DNA of 64,000 nucleotides, taken from contig CM075940.1 of assembly GCA_038030265.1 (NCBI GenBank), forward strand, positions 558,001-622,000. The letters are read 5' to 3'. This DNA is from Corythucha ciliata (lineage: Eukaryota > Arthropoda > Insecta > Hemiptera > Tingidae). A program made the position numbers and the translations under genes. Each line of letters opens with the position of its first letter. The first letter of the stretch is position 1. Positions 40,316-51,929 of this stretch are shown in pieces. Below the pieces are notes generated by a model. The model did no database searches. It was given only the letters and a program-made list of their open reading frames with translations, and was not told the DNA's origin.

Positions 40316-41860
40316 ACTCAGTTCATAAGTTCATTCGGTTAATTAATGTCCCGAATTTCGAGAAATTGACAGCCCTGATTGAATTTGCAAACTTGGAGCA
40401 GACAATATGAAAATTATATTTCACCAACAGAAACGACTTGACCGATTCAATTTTGAATCCATTTCTTTTGTCAGTTCACTGACTGTTTATCAGCGAAAAC
40501 ACTCTTTATTCCAGGCAGGCAAGCATTAACCAATGGTCATCTCCACCTTAAAATAGTTCCAAAATTGATTGGTTAGCATTTGATCAGACACGACATTACC
40601 GAATAATACTTCTGTGATTTTGTACCCAGTCTACGTATTTATGTGACCGTGGCAGAGCGCCTACGTTCACCAACTTCTATAATTATTACAACAAGCGAAC
40701 CACCTCACGACCCAAGAATTCACTTAATTATTTTTTTCACCTATGGCTCAACAATATGTCTTTGGTCACTGCTGACGGGCACGCGTACAGACGCACCCAT
40801 GCGGGCATTCCACCCGGATTCCGGGATGTTTTCCACACAATGTCTTGACATGAGTTTGAATTCATTTTTCATCATTCTTGCAATGCTTGAGTTCGGATTC
40901 GCGTCCAACCAGATCCATCAAATGAAGAGTAAGACCTTACTCTCTAGAATAATTAAAGAAGGAGGCCGCCTATTAACTAGGGACAGCCAACTGAAAGATA
41001 ACTGTTCTGAATATTGTTCCATTTTCGCTTGCACCTATGAAACAGCTTGTCTTGTTAATAATTTTACTTTGATATTCAAAAATAACGCAGAATTGTTCCG
41101 CCAGATTTCTTTGAAACATCTGCAAGAAAAATGAGCTGGTTGCGTCCGGTAGATGGATGTTTTTTTGATTTAACGAAATGCAGATAACAATATTCGGAGA
41201 AATTACAATGGTGCTAATATTGTTTTCTTTCAACGTTTGAATTGTGAGGTTTCCACATAATCGCATTTTCATTTTTTCCACCATTTAACGTGAATGGCGT
41301 GTAACTTTTTGATGTTGTCTCGGAAATTTTCCGGGATGTAGACTCAGTTGCCTCGTCGAAAGATGCCGTTATTATCGGTAAATTCAGGGTTTTGTAGTGG
41401 TTCATGTTTCCGTTCTTTGTCAGTCACTGAACTTACTCGACGATCAGGATGTTTTTCTCTGGGTGGCATCAGGGATCCTGCTGGTAGTGTAACAGCCAGA
41501 AAGGGTTTTCGTTGACTAGCTGGCAAATAATTCGGCCTGGAATGAAGTTAATCATTAACGCCTGCATAATACGTACATAAATGTAGCTTTAATCATTCAA
41601 CTGATCTTTGTTTAGTTCATGCTGAATCCGGGATCAACTTGCAAAAATCAATGCTATGGCACTCGTTAGCTCCGGAGCACTCTCCCACGGTGGTATCTGA
41701 AAACGGTGCAGGGGAAGTGCCAGGTATTCTTTGCAGACCCCTTCAGCCATTAACAAGCAATATCCGAGGGCGAAATGTCGCCTAACACGTCCAAGGAAAG
41801 TAATCTTGAGGAATAGACGTGTCACGAACAAGGTACAGAAGTAACTTTATAGAAAAGCAC
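40316..41860. other. Unassigned region
   Basis: A 163-codon frame at 40,643-41,134 has no recognisable domain and contains the dispersed motif CTAACTAGGGACAGCCAA-type at 40,975-41,010. Nothing else recognised. Confidence 0.3.
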
Positions 41861-42059
41861 ATACTTAGGGTAGTTGGGGGTAAGCCAGTTGCTCTCCGAG
41901 ATATCATCGTGAAAATAACGGTTCAACTTTGATGTTTCTTGTTATCTACAAAAGATAGTGAGTTGTTTGTCAGCCTATAGGATTTGGGGCAAGTTTCCGC
42001 ACTTTTCAGGGGGCAATTCTCCGCATCAACCTGGCTGCGGACTTTGGCCCAATAAGTGT

Positions 42060-43250
42060 CTTTTTTTCAGGAACTACAAGAGGAAGAAAAATTACCAACC
42101 GATGACGAAGGAACAACTCAAAGCGGTAATTTCATTGCTTCAACGAGGGTTTTCCATCTGTAAAGCCGCGAAGGAAGTTGGGTTCGATGAAAAGACACTG
42201 CAAAATCGACTGAAGAATAAAGTTGTGAGCAGTCATTTTGGAAGAAAGAAAACGTTCACTCAGGAGCAGGAGAATGCCTTGGTGAAACATTGTATTGAGC
42301 TCAACAAACGATACTTCGGCTTGACCCTCAAATCTTTGAGACTTCTTCTTTTCCAATACGCAGAAGAAAATGGAATCAGCCACCAATTCTGTGCAGAGGC
42401 TAAGATAGCAGGGCGAGATTTCACTCGCAGTTTCATGAAAAGGAACAATCTATCGTTGCGAGTACCACGTAAAACAAGTGTGGCCAGAACTATGGGCTTC
42501 AATCGAGTTCAATTAACAACGTACTTCGAGAACTAGCAGGTCTCAATGGTTAAGTTTGGATTTGGCCCCAACCAACATGGACGAGACTGGGGTGCAGACG
42601 GTACCAAATAAACTTCCGAAGCATGTGGCACCAGCAGGGAAAAGGGATGTTTCCAAAACAGTCGCGGCTGAGCAGGGACAAGCTGTCACGGCTGTCTGCG
42701 CTGTGAGTGCCACAGGCCACTACGTCCCTCCATTTTTTATTTACGCTCGCAATAGAATGAATCGACTCTTAATCAAAGGCGGGCCTACCGGATGTGATAT
42801 GGCAATAACAGAAAAAGGCTACATGACTACCCCCACGTTTATCACCTGGCTTGAGCACTTCAAAAAAACACGAACCCTGGCGAAAATAACCCAATTTTGC
42901 TTATACAATTGCATAATCACGTGTCTCACACCAGCATTGAGGCTGTCTGTTTTGCGAAGGCTAGCCATATTCACCTCCTCACTTTGCACCCGCGCTGTAG
43001 TCATAGGACTCAACCTATGGACCGCAATTTCTTCGGTCCATTAAAAAAATACTATGCCGCAGCCGCTGAAACATGGGACGTCAATAATCCGGGGGAAGTA
43101 TTCAACATTTCCTGTGTCGCCGAAGCTTTCAAGGTAGCTTTCCAGAAAGCCGGCACTGTCGAAAATGCCGTCCAAGGTTTCAACGCTACTGGAATCTACC
43201 CCCTGAACGTAAACAAATTCGGAGACGATACTTTCTTCCTGCTGAAGTGA
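42060..43250 (+). pseudogene. pogo transposase, frameshifted, second catalytic Asp lost
   Basis: The N-terminal helix-turn-helix part reads MTKEQLKAVISLLQRGFSIC, KAAKEVGFDEKTLQNRLKN and then a CENP-B-like region (AKIAGRDFTRSFMKRNNLSL). After a TAG at 42,534 and a frame change, the DDE core gives the first Asp in NMDETGVQTVPNK (42,575) and TAVCAVSATGHYVPPFFIYA. A frameshift near 42,865 leads to NNPILLIQLHNHVSH, where the family has LDNHxSH. The catalytic Asp is replaced within a small insertion. LLTLHPRCSHRTQPMDRNFF carries the third acidic residue (PMDR), followed by FNATGIYPLN. The protein cannot be active. Confidence 0.85.
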
Positions 43251-43392
43251 CCTGCAGGCAAAGTTGACGACGCGGAAAACCAAGTCATGATCGTCGGTTC
43301 CCTGAACCGAGCCCGTCTACCCCCACGGCGCATTCATCTGCCATTGAAAAATCAGACGTTGAGCAGCCTTCCAGAAATGACAGCCATTTTCG

Positions 43393-44102
43393 GTGACCAC
43401 TGCTGCATTTGAGACACCGGGGAAAGCCAATGATCAAAAGTCGTCGCATCAAGTCAGGAGTCTAGAGGATATCATTCCACTCCCGAAAATACAAATAAGG
43501 AGGAAACGTTCGAGAAGAGGTTTGAAGTCTGTGTTACTCACTTCCACTCCTCACAAGGAAGCAATGGAAAAGCAACTGAACGAAAAGAAAAACAAGTTGG
43601 CTGAAAAGGAGAAACGTCTGTTGGCAAGGAAGAGTCGCAAACAACTATTTCTTCCGAAAAAATAGTGGCAATGGACCTTTCTAGCTCCTCAGAGTGTGAG
43701 GATGAAATGTCTCTTCATAACAGTGATACGGACCTTGATGCTCTGTTGGCTGGAAGTGAGGTTGACGAAGAGAACGAGTCACAAAATCTTCAAGAGAACG
43801 ATGACTCAATGGGACCGCTAAAAAAAAAAAATGACTACGCCATTGTCAAAGTTCATGGGAAGACCAAGGATTCTTTCCGCCTTTATGTGAGTAAAATGTT
43901 ATCACATGCCCGGCGAGGATACTATTGCATGTTTTTCAAGAGGTACCCTAATACCACAAAATTTTTTGAAACTCCGGAAGAAGCGATTGTGGACGAAAAA
44001 TACATTGTAGTCAAACTATCGAAGCCTAGTGAGATCAGCAACGCTAGGTTTCACAGAATGTTGAGTTTTGCTGATGATTTGACTGATTATACTCTTTACT
44101 AG
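43393..44102 (+). pseudogene. C-terminal tail of the pogo transposase
   Basis: Two overlapping frames. The first (to 43,665) is a Lys/Arg-rich coiled region (EKQLNEKKNKLAEKEKRLL). The second (from 43,665) has an acidic segment and then YAIVKVHGKTKDSFRLYVSK, a Cys-containing strand (GYYCMFFKRYP) and IVVKLSKPSEIS. This is the usual end of long pogo/Tigger proteins. The natural stop is at 44,100-44,102. Confidence 0.7.
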
Positions 44103-44254
44103 TCATACACACTCAAGATTCCTATTGTTTTGTAATCTATTTTTAAAGGTTTTTTGTTTTTACTTTTTAATCTCCTTGAACCTTGGGTTATAATTTTGTA
44201 ACTCATAACATACTTTGGTTCCTGTGATTATTTGAAGTTGAAAAATTTGTTTTA

Positions 44255-44645
44255 AAATTATGAAAATTAATTTTTCTCATACGTCTTTCAATCGAACTCC
44301 GTTTTACAGGCTTGCTAAATCACAAGGCAGGGTAGATTGGTGGGGAGTGAAATTTTATAATGCCCTTCCGGAAAAGTTTGTTTTATTGGACTTCACCGCA
44401 TTTAAATCAAAGTTGAAGCTGTTCTTAACTAATTATGTAATATATTCATTTGAAGAATTTTTAACCTCCCGATTTGTTTATGAGGGAACGAATTTGATTT
44501 TAAAATGATCCTACAAATATTCGTGGTTTCTTCTCTACTTACTTTGTTTGTTTTTATCTAACGATAAGTTATTTTAATATTTCATTAATGACGCTTATGT
44601 TACCATACCTGGTGTTCATAATAAAGTATCTTTCTCTCTCTCTCT
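44255..44645 (+). mobile_element. 3' end of a non-LTR retrotransposon nested in pogo
   Basis: An 82-codon frame carries the far C-terminus of a Jockey/CR1-type ORF2: FNRTPFYRLAKSQGRVDWWG, VKFYNALPEKFVLLDFTAFK and SKLKLFLTNYVIYSF. It is followed by a 3' untranslated region ending AATAAAGTATC(TTTCTC)TCTC..., a simple-repeat tail. It is a 5'-truncated insertion of about 390 bp in the pogo 3' region. Confidence 0.75.
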
Positions 44646-44857
44646 CTATGTATTTGCACATTACCTACTACTGCCCCACCTGATCGGGTAATGATCCGCA
44701 AAACCTCGTGATTAAAAGAAAGAAATGTCTTCCAAAATAATAGCTACACGTTGCTCAAGTTGCCGGAAAATACTTGGTTAGATTCTAACCTATCTATTCG
44801 TAAGTCAAAAGCGAGTAAATTGCACGACTGATGCCCGGACAACCCCCAGCTACCCTA

Positions 44858-45985
44858 ATAAGTAAAGTGGTAACGACGTGTTTGCAATTTCTCAATCTTT
44901 CGGCCTTGCAACAACATTCCATAGCACCTATCGTCACTGATATCGAGTTGGTATGGCTGAATTTGCCATTTATTTGGTAGTCCAGTTTATATAACAACGA
45001 AGAACTCTTCACAATGCTGGCCACTTCTGTTTCGGAAGCCCGTCTACTTTCCAACAAGCTAAACGTGTCCAACCTCTCAGAAGTTCAGCCTCTGTGAAGT
45101 TTCGAGAGACCGGCGGACCCTTGCAAAATAGAGAAATTTTCTTATATTTTGAGCATGTTCCGAAACCAGACATTTATTCGACAACATTTATTTGAGGCTA
45201 CTCAAACAAGGGGTCCAATACTCCGACCACGTGAGAACGCATGCTTAACAGAGCGTCTCTCAGTCGTTCAATTTGTATTTCGAAACAGTCTAATATCGAA
45301 AGGACCTCCCAATAATTATTTCTATAGGGGATGGGAAGCGTGAGGTCTGACCAAACAGAAATCAATTTTCCAAGTTCAGCAGCAATATGCGGCCGCGATG
45401 GATGAAAATCTTCGGCACACGACCTTCTGGCAAACTGAAATCGTGGCAAATTAGTGGTTGGTCCGAATCTTTTTCCTCACTATCTTTCTATTTTTTTCAG
45501 TCTAGTTCGTCACAATTGTTAGGTACCGGATTCATAGAGTGATCCAAACTAGAATACTACAAATAGTTAGCATTCAGTTGGCTGTTCCTAGTTAGCAAGG
45601 AAACGAGCATGTGGCATGTGAATTTTTTTAACAACCGTTTGTTAGCCGATTGTTGTTGGGCTGAATGTTTTAACAACCGTATTTCGTTGCTCTATCCTTA
45701 CTTTCTAGTTTTTCAATTAACGAGTTGTAGAAAATGTAATACATTTGAGGAATGTAGTGACCAATACAAGATTCATCAGATATCCCTCCCTCCACCCGCA
45801 CTGATAATCCTAGTTCGAAGAATTACTGTTGAAGAACAAGTCCAATTTATTATTAAAGCAACCTGTTCGTTCTTCAGCAGTAATTCAGGCTTGATATCGA
45901 GTGTTGACTCTACTTTTGTTGCTTTGTCCAATTTTCACTGTCTTGAACTCTCACCTCAAAAAAAAATTACGAGTATGTCTATTAT
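44858..45985. other. Unassigned region
   Basis: No gene recognised. A 138-codon frame at 45,609-46,025 lacks motifs and runs into the TIR element. At about 45,565-45,600 a minus-strand copy of the dispersed CTAACTAGG(G/A)ACAGCCAA motif occurs. Confidence 0.3.
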
Positions 45986-45988
45986 TTC

Positions 45989-47150
45989 TACGTATAAGAA
46001 AGTCGTAGGTATTATTATTACCTAACAGCATTAAAAAAACACAAAACCACACGTGTAACTACGAATAAAAATCTTCAAGTCCACGAACCCGGAGTTTAAC
46101 GTGAATACGTTGTAGTGCGTTTCATTCAAAGAAACATTTTTCCCTCATGTTTTTCATGAAAAAAGAAAAAATCCCCTTCAGCCTATACATATTTCAACCA
46201 CCCCCACCAATCTGACCCTTTACTCGTATTGTTATCGTTACTTGAACCAGCAAGAAATGACAGTAGTTTGCCTTGAAAAAGACAAGATACTTAATTCCTT
46301 AAAAAGAACTTCTCATCTCTCATCAGCATTGCCTATGTTGTTCATTCTCTTTCCCAGCCGTCTAGAGAGTGGAGATCTGGAGACAAAAATTTTAAGATTG
46401 AAAGCGGTTTGACTCTTGATCTTGACTGTCAGTTGAGTCTTCAGTTAGTGTCATGGTGAGATATCCCTCTACCACCCCGATATCCATCACGAAGCACCAC
46501 CCACACTTGGCGTCGCACGCGTTGTGATACCCATTTTGGGAGGCCGACATCGGGGCTTGTAAGGTGGTTTGCAGGAGAGGAGAGATCGGAAAGGGATGAG
46601 TTCGGCTGGCTATGTCAAGGGCAAAAGTAAAAAGTCCTCAACCGGAAACGGCGGTTGACTACAGGGATTCTAGGGAGAATATAGAAACAGCTGGTTAACT
46701 GAGCAGGGAGTCTGGCGACAACAACGAGAAGCTATTCCTTTATGACGAAACTGCGACTGGAGGAAGTGAGGTAGCTTTCTCGACTGAGGAAAATCTCTGA
46801 CGATGACGACTGGGAAACGACGGTTGAGGAAGAGTGATAGCTTTCTCAACGGAGGAATATCTCTGACGATGACGACTGGGAAACGACGGAACACGAAAAG
46901 AATATGAGAACAGTTAGCTTTCAATTGGCTGTCCCTAGTTAGTAATGAAAATTCAGAAAGCACGGGGAAAAATGTCTTTGAATGAAACGCACTAAAAACG
47001 CATTCACGTTAAACTCCGGGTTTGTGGACCAGACGATTTTTATTCGATGTTGGTCGTGTGGTTTCGTGTTCTTCAATGCTGCCAAGAATTCAATAACAAC
47101 CCGTTTTAGTAAGTATGCAAGTTAGGTAATAAAAATATGACTTTCTTATA
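45989..47150. mobile_element. Long-TIR element (arms of about 160-180 bp)
   Basis: 45,989-46,150 and 46,963-47,150 are inverted copies of roughly 75-80 percent identity. The complement of the left arm and the right arm share TGAATGAAACGCACTA, CACGTTAAACTCCGGGTT, TTTTTATTCG, GTGTGGTTT and GACTTTCTTATA in order. The 800-bp interior has no transposase. Confidence 0.8.
46769..46890 (+). repeat. Two 66-bp tandem units inside the TIR element
   Basis: CTCTGACGATGACGACTGGG begins at 46,795 and again at 46,861. The preceding TAGCTTTCTC(G/A)AC(T/G)GAGGAA is also repeated. Confidence 0.85.
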
Positions 47151-48000
47151 GTTATATTGGTGGCTCCATTTCTCTAATTGATTTGGAGAAGGTCTTGGAG
47201 AACCGGTGTAACGGGCTAATAACCTTGGCAGTTAAAGCCCCATAATGTGGGGGGGGGGGGTTAGCCGGTAGTCTGCCATCCGGCAGGAGTCCGGGACTCG
47301 GTGCGTAAATGCATTTCCACCTCCCTGCTCCCCACCCCAAAAAATCACCAGTGTATATTTGAAGCAACATATTCGGTACGTATACTCCGTGATTGAGTAG
47401 CCTTTGACTCCCGTTTTGATTTTTTGAAAAAGTCAATAGGGAGGGGGTGGTGCGTGCCCCTGGGGTGGAAGTAAGTGTGTGGTCTTGTCAGCACGATAAC
47501 TCTCGTAGAAATTAATTTAGCGGAACGCGCTTTGGCCCAGAAATCAGTAGTCATACGACCTCGGTCGGTATTGCATTTGGGCCAAATCGGTCGACATGGA
47601 GGGGGCTGTAATAGGACTTGAACTGGTCAAAAAATCACTACAAATGAACAGTTGATTCCACAAGCATTATATTCGGCACGATGATTCCATCTTGAAGTAG
47701 CCTTTGATTCCCATCAAGTTCAGCTTAAGCAACAGTATGAGGGAGGGTCAAACATTAGCGAAACATATTATTGTCTCAACATGATTACTTCTGAGGCAGC
47801 TTAGGGTATCCGTATACGAAATGAAACGCACTCTTTCCGACCGCCAGCTGCCGGAGCGAATTTTTTTTGTAAGGGTAGCACCGGATAAAATAAACAATCA
47901 TCTCTCAAAAAATCGTATTCATCTTCTTTTTTCATCTCAATTTTCTCTCTCTCGGAAAAAACCGAACCTCTACTTCCGTACTCACTCCCTAACATTCCTG
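47151..48000. repeat. Two diverged direct units, about 290 bp apart
   Basis: Around 47,341 and 47,625 the order AAAATCAC, AT(A)TTCGG(T/C)ACG, GA(T)TGA/GAAGTAGCCTTTGA(C/T)TCCC recurs. Low overall identity; no gene seen. Confidence 0.45.
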
Positions 48001-48585
48001 GCTGTTTCTTGGTATGAGAAGCACAAATCTGGCCTTTGATTTGAGAAAAAATTATTCATCGGACATGTTCTCTCCTTACCGAAATGTCGTTTTTAGATAT
48101 AACTTTAAAAAGTGATTCCAGAATTGTTTAAATGTTTTTTTTCGGATTCCTCGTGAATTTTTCTTGTGAATTGACCACAATATTGCCGAAGAAATGCAAA
48201 TTTTTTTGTAGCAAAAATCGTCGTTTTTAACCCAAAAGGACCAGTAGCACAAAATGACGGTTGAAATTGCAAAAAAGGGCCGCGAGAGCCTCTTTGTATC
48301 TTAATTGTAAATATTTGTACCACAGAATTACATAGTGATCTAAATCTAGTTGTTTCTTGGTATGAAAAACGCGAATTACCTTTGCTTTGAAGGTAAATCA
48401 TTTCCCAGGCATGTTCTCCCCGTAGCGGAATAATATTTTCGGTATTAACTTGGAAACAATTGGTTCTGGAATTTTGTAACTATTTTGTTCGGATTTCTCG
48501 TACAATTTCCGTGCGAATTGACTGCAACGTTGCGGAAAACATACCCCTTTTTTGTCATCTTGTATTTGTAGGTCAGAAATATTCG
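48001..48585 (+). repeat. Tandem duplication, period about 348 bp
   Basis: GCTGTTTCTTGGTATGAGAA at 48,001 and AGTTGTTTCTTGGTATGAAA at 48,348 start two units. They share, in order, GACATGTTCTC/GGCATGTTCTC, GATTCCAGAATT/GGTTCTGGAATT, TTCGGATT(C/T)CTCGT, GTGAATTGAC/GCGAATTGAC and GTTGC(C)GAA. Identity is about 65-70 percent. Confidence 0.75.
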
Positions 48586-49640
48586 AGAAAACAAATGCTT
48601 ACACTAAAAATGCTTCCTCTTCAGAGGTTTTTTTGGGTACTAATCCCTTTCTTCCTCATGTGGGAGAAAACCAGTTCGAACCATTAGGCGATAAGCCCGA
48701 TAAACCATGCTGTGGTTCTAGCCTCAGGAGGCAGCGACTTTCAACAGATAATTGTAGAGCGTCTGCCGTCTTATCATGAAAGTACAGTACGGCAGGACCC
48801 ACATTTATGCTTGAGAAATTTAACGGTGCAATGTCTCCAGGTGGAATGAAGTACGCAATGGTTTCGAAAATTTCATTTCTAGCTCCTACAGCTGTTTGAT
48901 AAATCCACCACGGACGGGACAAGTTGGCAAGTTCTCATCCTCTTGAATGTGCTACGGTAGTGTCACGCAAGTTATTTAAAATGTGACAGATGTCAGGCAC
49001 AACAACCTCTTGAGGCTGAAGTTGAAAATGTAGAAAAATGACTACTTTTTTGGCTAATTCCTGCTAAGAGGTTCAAAAAATAATATTTGTTGAGTTTTAC
49101 CTCGCAAAATTTGTTAAATTTATCACATTTTTGGGTGGGGTCATGACATGAGTGTCGCCAAGAGGAAGTGAGGAGTGGGGAGTGATTCCAAGTGGAATTT
49201 TTCGGAGTGACTAGGAAGATTGAAGAATAAAATCCTTCATGTCAAATGGAAGCTTAAACCAATCCAATTCAATTCAATACCAATGTATTGAAGCCAGTAA
49301 AGAAAGGACCAAAATTATGAGCAATGATAACTCTACATAGGCTTAAGAGAAATTGTGTACATTTTTCGAGTTATGTATTGACTGAAACAGTCGCGATCAG
49401 AAGTAAAACACAAATAAATAAATGCTACAAGTGCAGGGCGGTCTTTCGCTGTGGTGAGAGTGGGGCGACGTCATTGAGGCAGACGAAGGGCGACCCATTG
49501 CTAAGCGGCGAACGGGGATTTCAAGACGTTTGATGACTGCAGAGCCGAGCCATACGGTGGCGCACTACGAGGGCTTGTCGGCAACTGGTTGCGTACACGA
49601 TGACTTGGCGCAAACTGGTGGCGTAGACGATGACTTCCGA
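48586..49640. other. Unassigned region
   Basis: A minus-strand frame (48,922-48,656) has no recognised motif. Short Cys-containing frame at 49,324-49,533, unlikely to be coding. Confidence 0.3.
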
Positions 49641-49991
49641 GGATAACTAGTTGGTGGCACAGTCGCCGAGAACGATGACGCGAGAAAGATTGTAGACTGG
49701 TAGAGCATGTTGACTATTCGTGCACTTCGTTGAAGGAAAATGTCGTGAAGGGGTGTCACAATTTGTTTTATTTTGGAAGGGCGGGCTATGACTTGTTTTT
49801 GCGAAATTTGGGTTTTGATTCATTGTTGAAGGCTGGTACCGATTGTGAGATTTAGGGGAGGGTGAAAATTGATAATTTTGTTTCGGGCCGTGAGGGGAAT
49901 GTCGTGGAAAATTAAATTCTAATGCTTCAACCTTGGTAATAAATCCATCTAATTCTTGGTAGATGTTACATCTATCGGGGGCTTGCAACAA
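49560..49991 (-). pseudogene. Possible retroelement gag-like remnant
   Basis: The minus-strand frame, 114 codons, begins QAPDRCNIYQELDGFITKVE and continues as a Pro/Ser/Asn/Gln-rich linker. It resembles the region after capsid in some gypsy gag proteins, but no zinc knuckle follows. At 49,575-49,640 a 32-bp unit (GCAAACTGGTGGCGTAGACG-like) is repeated. Weak evidence. Confidence 0.25.
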
Positions 49992-49999
49992 GTGTTAGT

Positions 50000-50455
50000 G
50001 AAAAGCGCTCTCCACTCTTTGTTTTGTTTCTTGAAGTTGAGTAATGTTACATTAGAACATCTTTCACACATTTTGGAATTACACTTAGGACTAGGGTTGC
50101 CAGACGTACTATAAATTAGTTCTACTATATTTTTGAGATATCTGATAAGGCAATAGTGATAAGGGGACGAAGCACAGATCTCTCAGCTCGGCAACTTCTG
50201 AAAGTAGTGTTATCATGACTTATTGTTTGTGAAGTCTTCGTGTGAGATAGTGCGTGTGCGTCGTGCGTTCATGTGTTTTGATTTTGGCAGTGTGGTATCT
50301 GCTTAACGGTAAATGTAAGTCCAGATATCACGCATAATTTTTCATTCATTTTTTATCATTATTACTCAACCGCCAACCATGAATGAAACACCATCTATAC
50401 GTTAGTACCTTGTTTGCTCACAAAAATATAAACGAATTTTCAGGAGCAACCCCGA
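50000..50455. other. Unassigned region 5' of a hAT remnant
   Basis: No gene recognised. It could hold the 5' end of the following hAT element; no TIR pair was found. Confidence 0.3.
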
Positions 50456-50459
50456 CGCT

Positions 50460-51720
50460 TTTGCTACACCCCCGAAAAAGAAAAAAATTGCGAAGATTTT
50501 GCAAAAATTAAAAAGGAATGGATGAAAACTTACCCGTGGGCCACAGAAGACCGAAAAAACCCATATTGCGCTTTGTGTCAAATCTGCCAGACAACTTTTT
50601 CGGTTGATAAAGCGGGCATCGCTTCGGTGAGTGCACCAATTATTACTCTGCCATATTGCCGTTCTTGCACGTTCAAATCGTGTACTGAGTACGTGCCTTT
50701 ACAAAATACATCTGGATTATAAATAGTGTGATTAAACCAATTGATTGATTTTAACCAGAATCCTTCCAAATTGATCTAGGTAAAACAGCAGGGCACGGGA
50801 AAAGTTCATAAGAGCAAAGAAACTCCAAGGCCCTCTGTACAGTTATTGACCGATTTTTCGCGAAAACAAGTCCATCAACTTCGTACAACTAGGGCGACGA
50901 CAAAATAACTGCTGGAGAACTAGCGATGGTTTTCCACACAGTAAAACACAAGATTTCATACAACTCAGCAGACTGCACATCCAAGTTGGTGAAGAACATT
51001 TATGCGGTTTCCAATATCTTGCGGAAGACTCACCTGGGACGAACCAAAATGGAAGCAATAGTTAAGAATGCTCTTGGTCCACACGCTCTCAAAATGACTC
51101 TCGACGTAATGAAAGCCAATAACTCTTTTTTCTCTGTTCAAACCGATGCCTCGAACCGCAAAAATGTGAAACTGTTTCCTCTTGCAGTACAGTTTTTCAT
51201 CAAAGAGGAAGGGTTGCAAAGCAGACTTATTGATTTTTATTAAAATCCCGATGAAACAGCTGACGGAATGTGTGAAGCCGTTTTGAAATCGCTGGAAGGG
51301 AACAACCTCCCCGTCCAAAATATATCAGGTCTCTCGGCTGATAATCGTAACGCCAATTTCGGCCAGCACCACTTTCTATTCTCCAATCTCGAAAAAAAGA
51401 TCCCCGGCATTTTCAAAGCGAACTGCAATGCCATATTGTGCACAATACAGTGAAAAATGCCATAAGTCGCCTCGATTATGACGTCGAAAATCTCGTTTTA
51501 AAGGTTTACAGCCATTTCTCGGTGTCTGGAGTTCGAAGAGCCGACTCAATGAAGCTAGTTGTGCAAGCTGAGGGAACGTGGCACGAGATAAAAAGACATG
51601 TTGGGACAAGATGGCTGTCTTTGCTACCATGCGTGGACAATCTTTTGACGAGTTGGCCTGCCATCAAGGATCATGCTCATAGTCCCGGAGCCGGCAGCCG
51701 AAAAGGTGCTTTATATGAAA
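50460..51720 (+). pseudogene. Decayed hAT-type transposase (finger plus catalytic core)
   Basis: The finger region reads EWMKTYPWATEDRKNPYCAL then CQICQTTFSVDKAGIAS, a BED/TTF-type zinc finger. An intron-like segment follows (50,625-50,790). The core gives NNSFFSVQTDASNRKNVKLF with the first Asp, then after a stop ISGLSADNRNANFGQHHFLF, with the second Asp in SADN. A new frame (51,438) continues HNTVKNAISRLDYDVENLVL, KVYSHFSVSGVRRA and KRHVGTRWLSLLPCVDNLL. This order is standard for this hAT subgroup. At least three frame breaks occur, and the C-terminal dimerisation region is not seen; a satellite-like array follows. Confidence 0.8.
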
Positions 51721-51929
51721 ACTTGGTTTCGATGTATAGTAAAATATCAACAATTAGTAAGAGAGGAAATGGTGGTCTGCCAATCCCAAGCCGCTGGGTT
51801 CACACTTGCCGTCGCTCAGGAGGGTGGGGAGAAGTGTTTTTTTTTTCAATTATTTTCTGCCTCATCAACTTTGCACAACACTTCGAGGTAACCTGTAGGT
51901 GTAATACATATGAGTCTGGCTTTTATAAT

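Larger units (their letters stand above)
41868..44855 (+). mobile_element. pogo-type DNA transposon with nested non-LTR tail
   Basis: The left end GGGTAGTTGGGGGT (41,868) is preceded by TA. The right end ACCCCCAGCTACCC (44,842-44,855) is its complement with one mismatch and is followed by TA. That is the TA target duplication of the Tc1/mariner/pogo superfamily. Length is 2,988 bp including about 390 bp of later insertion. The transposase (42,060-44,102) is frameshifted. Confidence 0.75.
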
